This document shows positions 61,702 through 64,000 of a DNA stretch of 64,000 nt, piece after piece. Made by a program: the position numbers and the translations under genes. The stretch comes from an uncultured Oceanospirillaceae bacterium (GTDB lineage: Bacteria; Pseudomonadota; Gammaproteobacteria; Pseudomonadales; Balneatricaceae): the NCBI GenBank assembly GCA_937138495.1, contig CAKZPE010000087.1, positions 1-64,000 of the forward strand, in the 5' to 3' direction. The notes beneath the pieces were generated by a model. That model saw nothing but the letters and a program-made list of their open reading frames with translations. It made no database searches and was not told the origin of the DNA. Positions within the stretch are counted from its first letter, which is position 1. The number at the start of each line of letters is the position of its first letter.

Positions 61702-63705
61702 TTAAACCCGTTGATTGGTAAATGAAAGTAACTCGCGCTGCTGTTCATCATTTTGCAGCAGCGTCTTACGTAATTGCTCATGCTCTTTTTCAAGGCGTCG
61801 TTGACAGTAGCGGATAACCGCCAGTGCCAACCGGTTTTTCAGCCAGCCTGGCAGCAGCAAACGCTGTACATAACCTAAACCGGTTCCCCAGCGGTTACTC
61901 AGTACGCTGTCTTCAAGTGACAGCATAAACTCATAGCTGCCCTGATCACCCTGACGGGCACAACGGCCCCGTAACTGACGGTCTACCCGGGAAGAATCAT
62001 GCAACCCGGTGATAATAACATGCAGGCCACCCTCTGCCTCGACCGTATTACTGAGTTTAATATCCGTCCCCCGGCCCGCCATACTGGTGGCAATCGTTAT
62101 TCTGCCAGACTCACCGGCAGCGGCAACAATAGCCGCTTCTGTGGCATCCTGACGGGCATTGAGTAACTGATGTTCAATGCCACTGGCGTGCAACTGCTCA
62201 CTGAGATGTTCAGATGCCGCCAGAGACTGAGTGCCTATCAGCACAGGACGTCCCAGCGCCTGCAGTTCAACCGCACGCTCAGCAACCGCCTGCCATTTAG
62301 CACTGTCGTCAGCATACACCCGCTGGCGCAGTAGCCTGCGGCGGGACTGTTTATGGGTAGGGATGTTTACCACCGGTAATGCATATACCCGCCACAGCTC
62401 ACTTGTGACTTCTTCAGCGGTACCGGTCATGCCGGATAAATGATGATAATGCCGGAAGAAATTCTGAAAGCTGATACTTGCCAGCGTTTCCCGCGGAGCA
62501 CTCAGTTCACAGTTTTCCTTTATTTCAATCAGTTGATGAAGCCCTTTTTCCCATGTCCTGTCAGGCATCATCCGGCCGGTATGTTCATCGATAATGACCA
62601 CCTTACCGTCATCAATCAGGTAATGTTTATCCCGCTCAAACAAATGCCAGGCAGTCAGCGCCTGACGCAATAATTCCAGACGGCGTACTCTTCCCTGCCA
62701 CAACGGGCCAAGGTTACGGGTCACGTACAGCGCACGCTGTTCACCGGCCGGGGTCATTTCTATCTGCCGCTGCTGACGCAGAATCTGATAATCTTTTCCT
62801 TCTTCAAGTTCCTGCAACAAAGCCATTGCCTGAACATACACCTGTTGCTGCGCTTCCTGCGGGACTTCTTTTCCGGAAATAATTAACGGTGTACGGGCCT
62901 CATCCAACAGCACACCATCGGCCTCATCCACCACCGCAAAATGCAGCCCCCGTAACATCAGCTGCTGTAACGACGCCTGCTCAGCCGCCCGGTAACCGGG
63001 CTGTAACCGCAGGGCATGTAAATGTAACGGATGGGCCCTGCCTTTCAGCAGAATACTGTCTTTGAGATAATCGAACGCCAGTTCATTATTGGTGCAGTAC
63101 ACCACATCACAGGCATACTGCTGCTGACGTTCGGCAACTGAAAGCCCCTGAATAATCACACCGACACTCAGCCCCAGCCGGGCATACACCGGCGTCATCA
63201 ATTCGGCATCCCGTGCTGTCAGGTAATCATTCACAGTAACCAGATGCACCGGAATACCTGCCAGCCCTGCAGCGGCTACCGGCAAAGTGGCCGTCAGGGT
63301 TTTACCTTCCCCGGTCTGCATCTGACCAATGTTGCCATGCAGAATCGCCAGCCCGCCCAGCAACTGAACATCAAAATGCCACATGCCCAGTTCTCGTCCG
63401 GCTACCTCGCGAATCAGTGCAAAGCTGTTTACAACACCGGCGACCGTCAGCCCGTCGTGCCGTAACGTCCGGCGCAGTTCCGTGATGTAATCATCAAGCC
63501 GCCCGTCAGACATTTCAGCGAGGGGCTGTGCACGTTTTTTTATCCGCCATAACAACGGTTTATACAACCAGCGGGATGCCCTGACCGGCCGGCTGATAAA
63601 AGCCGTTAATGCCCGCCACCAGCGCACCATCAGCTGTTGGCGCTGCAAATCCTGTTGCGGGCGCTCCAGCGTATCTGCCGGTAAACGTCGGGGGCGTTTA
63701 TACAT
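61702..63705 (-). CDS. Shortened SecA paralogue (accessory preprotein translocase ATPase)
   Basis: 667 residues against about 900 for housekeeping SecA. A basic N-terminal extension (about 60 residues) is followed by the SecA motor: MWHFDVQLLGGLAI, Walker A QMQTGEGKT, VNDYLTARDAELM, TNNELAFDYLKDSI, Walker B VVDEADGVLLDEARTPLIISG, a preprotein cross-linking region, and the second half with TSMAGRGTDIKL and RQLRGRCARQGDQGSYEFMLSLEDSVL. It ends soon after, so most of the helical wing and the C-terminal zinc-binding tail are missing. The motor residues are intact. It overlaps the upstream gene by eight bases and is followed four bases later by the HlyD gene, which points to one transcript and one machine. 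Confidence 0.88.
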   Translation of the reverse strand: MYKRPRRLPADTLERPQQDLQRQQLMVRWWRALTAFISRPVRASRWLYKPLLWRIKKRAQPLAEMSDGRLDDYITELRRTLRHDGLTVAGVVNSFALIREVAGRELGMWHFDVQLLGGLAILHGNIGQMQTGEGKTLTATLPVAAAGLAGIPVHLVTVNDYLTARDAELMTPVYARLGLSVGVIIQGLSVAERQQQYACDVVYCTNNELAFDYLKDSILLKGRAHPLHLHALRLQPGYRAAEQASLQQLMLRGLHFAVVDEADGVLLDEARTPLIISGKEVPQEAQQQVYVQAMALLQELEEGKDYQILRQQRQIEMTPAGEQRALYVTRNLGPLWQGRVRRLELLRQALTAWHLFERDKHYLIDDGKVVIIDEHTGRMMPDRTWEKGLHQLIEIKENCELSAPRETLASISFQNFFRHYHHLSGMTGTAEEVTSELWRVYALPVVNIPTHKQSRRRLLRQRVYADDSAKWQAVAERAVELQALGRPVLIGTQSLAASEHLSEQLHASGIEHQLLNARQDATEAAIVAAAGESGRITIATSMAGRGTDIKLSNTVEAEGGLHVIITGLHDSSRVDRQLRGRCARQGDQGSYEFMLSLEDSVLSNRWGTGLGYVQRLLLPGWLKNRLALAVIRYCQRRLEKEHEQLRKTLLQNDEQQRELLSFTNQRV

Positions 63706-64000
63706 CAAACTGCCTCAGGAATACCCGGCGAATATCCCGGTACCAACGCCAGAACACCGGTTCAGGATCATGTTCAAACAATACATATACACGTTCATCA
63801 AAGCGTTGTTTAAGGGCGCCGGGGACATCCAGTTCGATTCGGAAATAACTCTGATAACTTTGCAGTTCAGTGGTACGTTGCGGATCCAGTACAATCTGTC
63901 CGCCACCCTCGGTGCTGAGCACCGCGCTGGGAAGCTGCTGGGTAGATGCCGGTACCTGACGCAGTACCTGGCCGCTGTATAGCGTATCCGGATGAGACAC
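63698..64000 (-). CDS. C-terminal part of M50-peptidase/HlyD-type membrane protein, cut by window edge
   Basis: 100 residues, the C-terminal end only. It reads like the barrel region at the end of HlyD-like proteins fused to M50 site-2 proteases (YydH type): YSGQVLRQVPASTQQLPSAVL, TEGGGQIVLDP, YFRIELDVPGAL and the closing RVYVLFEHDPEPVFWRWYRDIRRVFLRQFDV pattern. The catalytic part, if present, lies beyond the right edge, so the M50 assignment is by resemblance of the tail alone. It overlaps the SecA-like start codon region. Confidence 0.6.
   Translation of the reverse strand: MSHPDTLYSGQVLRQVPASTQQLPSAVLSTEGGGQIVLDPQRTTELQSYQSYFRIELDVPGALKQRFDERVYVLFEHDPEPVFWRWYRDIRRVFLRQFDV

Noticed and set aside
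61698..61793. Longer N-terminus of the HlyD-type adaptor
   Set aside because: It would overlap the SecA-like gene by about 90 bases and lacks a signal peptide; the ATG at 61697 gives a clean signal sequence.

Overview
The window looks like chromosome of a marine gammaproteobacterium, most likely Oceanospirillales or a close relative (inference from gene content and order). Signs are the coaBC-dut-algC-argB-slmA run, gpmI-envC-ctpA-yibQ, yibN-grxC-secB, glnA next to ntrBC and typA, hemA-prfA-prmC-moeB, a BCCT transporter, an NhaC antiporter and many c-di-GMP proteins. No phage, transposase, integrase or CRISPR array is visible.

Layout. 1-2.2 kb: thiamine uptake (thiP fragment, thiB) and a divergent thiamine-kinase-like gene. 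2.2-2.6 kb: tRNA-Glu, -Gly and -Cys on the minus strand from one strong promoter. 2.9-10.7 kb: two sensory c-di-GMP units (a periplasmic-binding protein plus a PAS-GGDEF-EAL protein, and a frameshifted SBP-GGDEF-EAL gene). Between them lies an iron-type regulatory island: two tandem copies of a structured RNA under Fur-like boxes, and a 30-residue membrane peptide gene with its own Fur-like box and terminator. 10.7-30.6 kb: housekeeping genes (mutM, rpmBG, radC, coaBC, dut, algC, argB, slmA, envC/ctpA, gpmI, secB, trmL, ntrBC). 30.6-34.1 kb: outer-membrane barrel gene and pseudogene, glnA, and NtrC/sigma-54 control sites. 34.1-45.5 kb: typA, pip, nhaC, dtd, bioA, a thioesterase and an FdhF/YdeP-type oxidoreductase with a Fur-like box and a 13-bp tandem repeat over its stop codon. 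45.6-56.3 kb: BCCT transporter, ankyrin protein, tandem ridA, moeB-prmC-prfA-hemA, TPR lipoprotein, lolB. 56.4-57 kb: tRNA-Gln followed by an array of 3'-half tRNA-Gln copies. 57.3-64 kb: a FimX-like protein, serB, and a cluster (M50/HlyD-type protein, shortened SecA paralogue, HlyD-type adaptor) that may be a little-described export system.

How it fits together. Nitrogen control is the clearest circuit: NtrB/NtrC are encoded beside glnA, and NtrC-type sites plus -24/-12 promoters precede both glnA and ntrB. Iron control is the second: four Fur-like boxes sit before the paired RNAs, the small membrane peptide and the oxidoreductase. The GGDEF domains of all c-di-GMP proteins here carry active-site defects, whereas two EAL domains look intact, so the local genes favour c-di-GMP breakdown or sensing over synthesis.

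Strongest candidates for undescribed biology: the tandem Fur-linked RNAs with compensatory changes in their stems, the 30-residue peptide gene, the tRNA-Gln 3'-half array, and the SecA-like/M50/HlyD cluster cut by the right edge.
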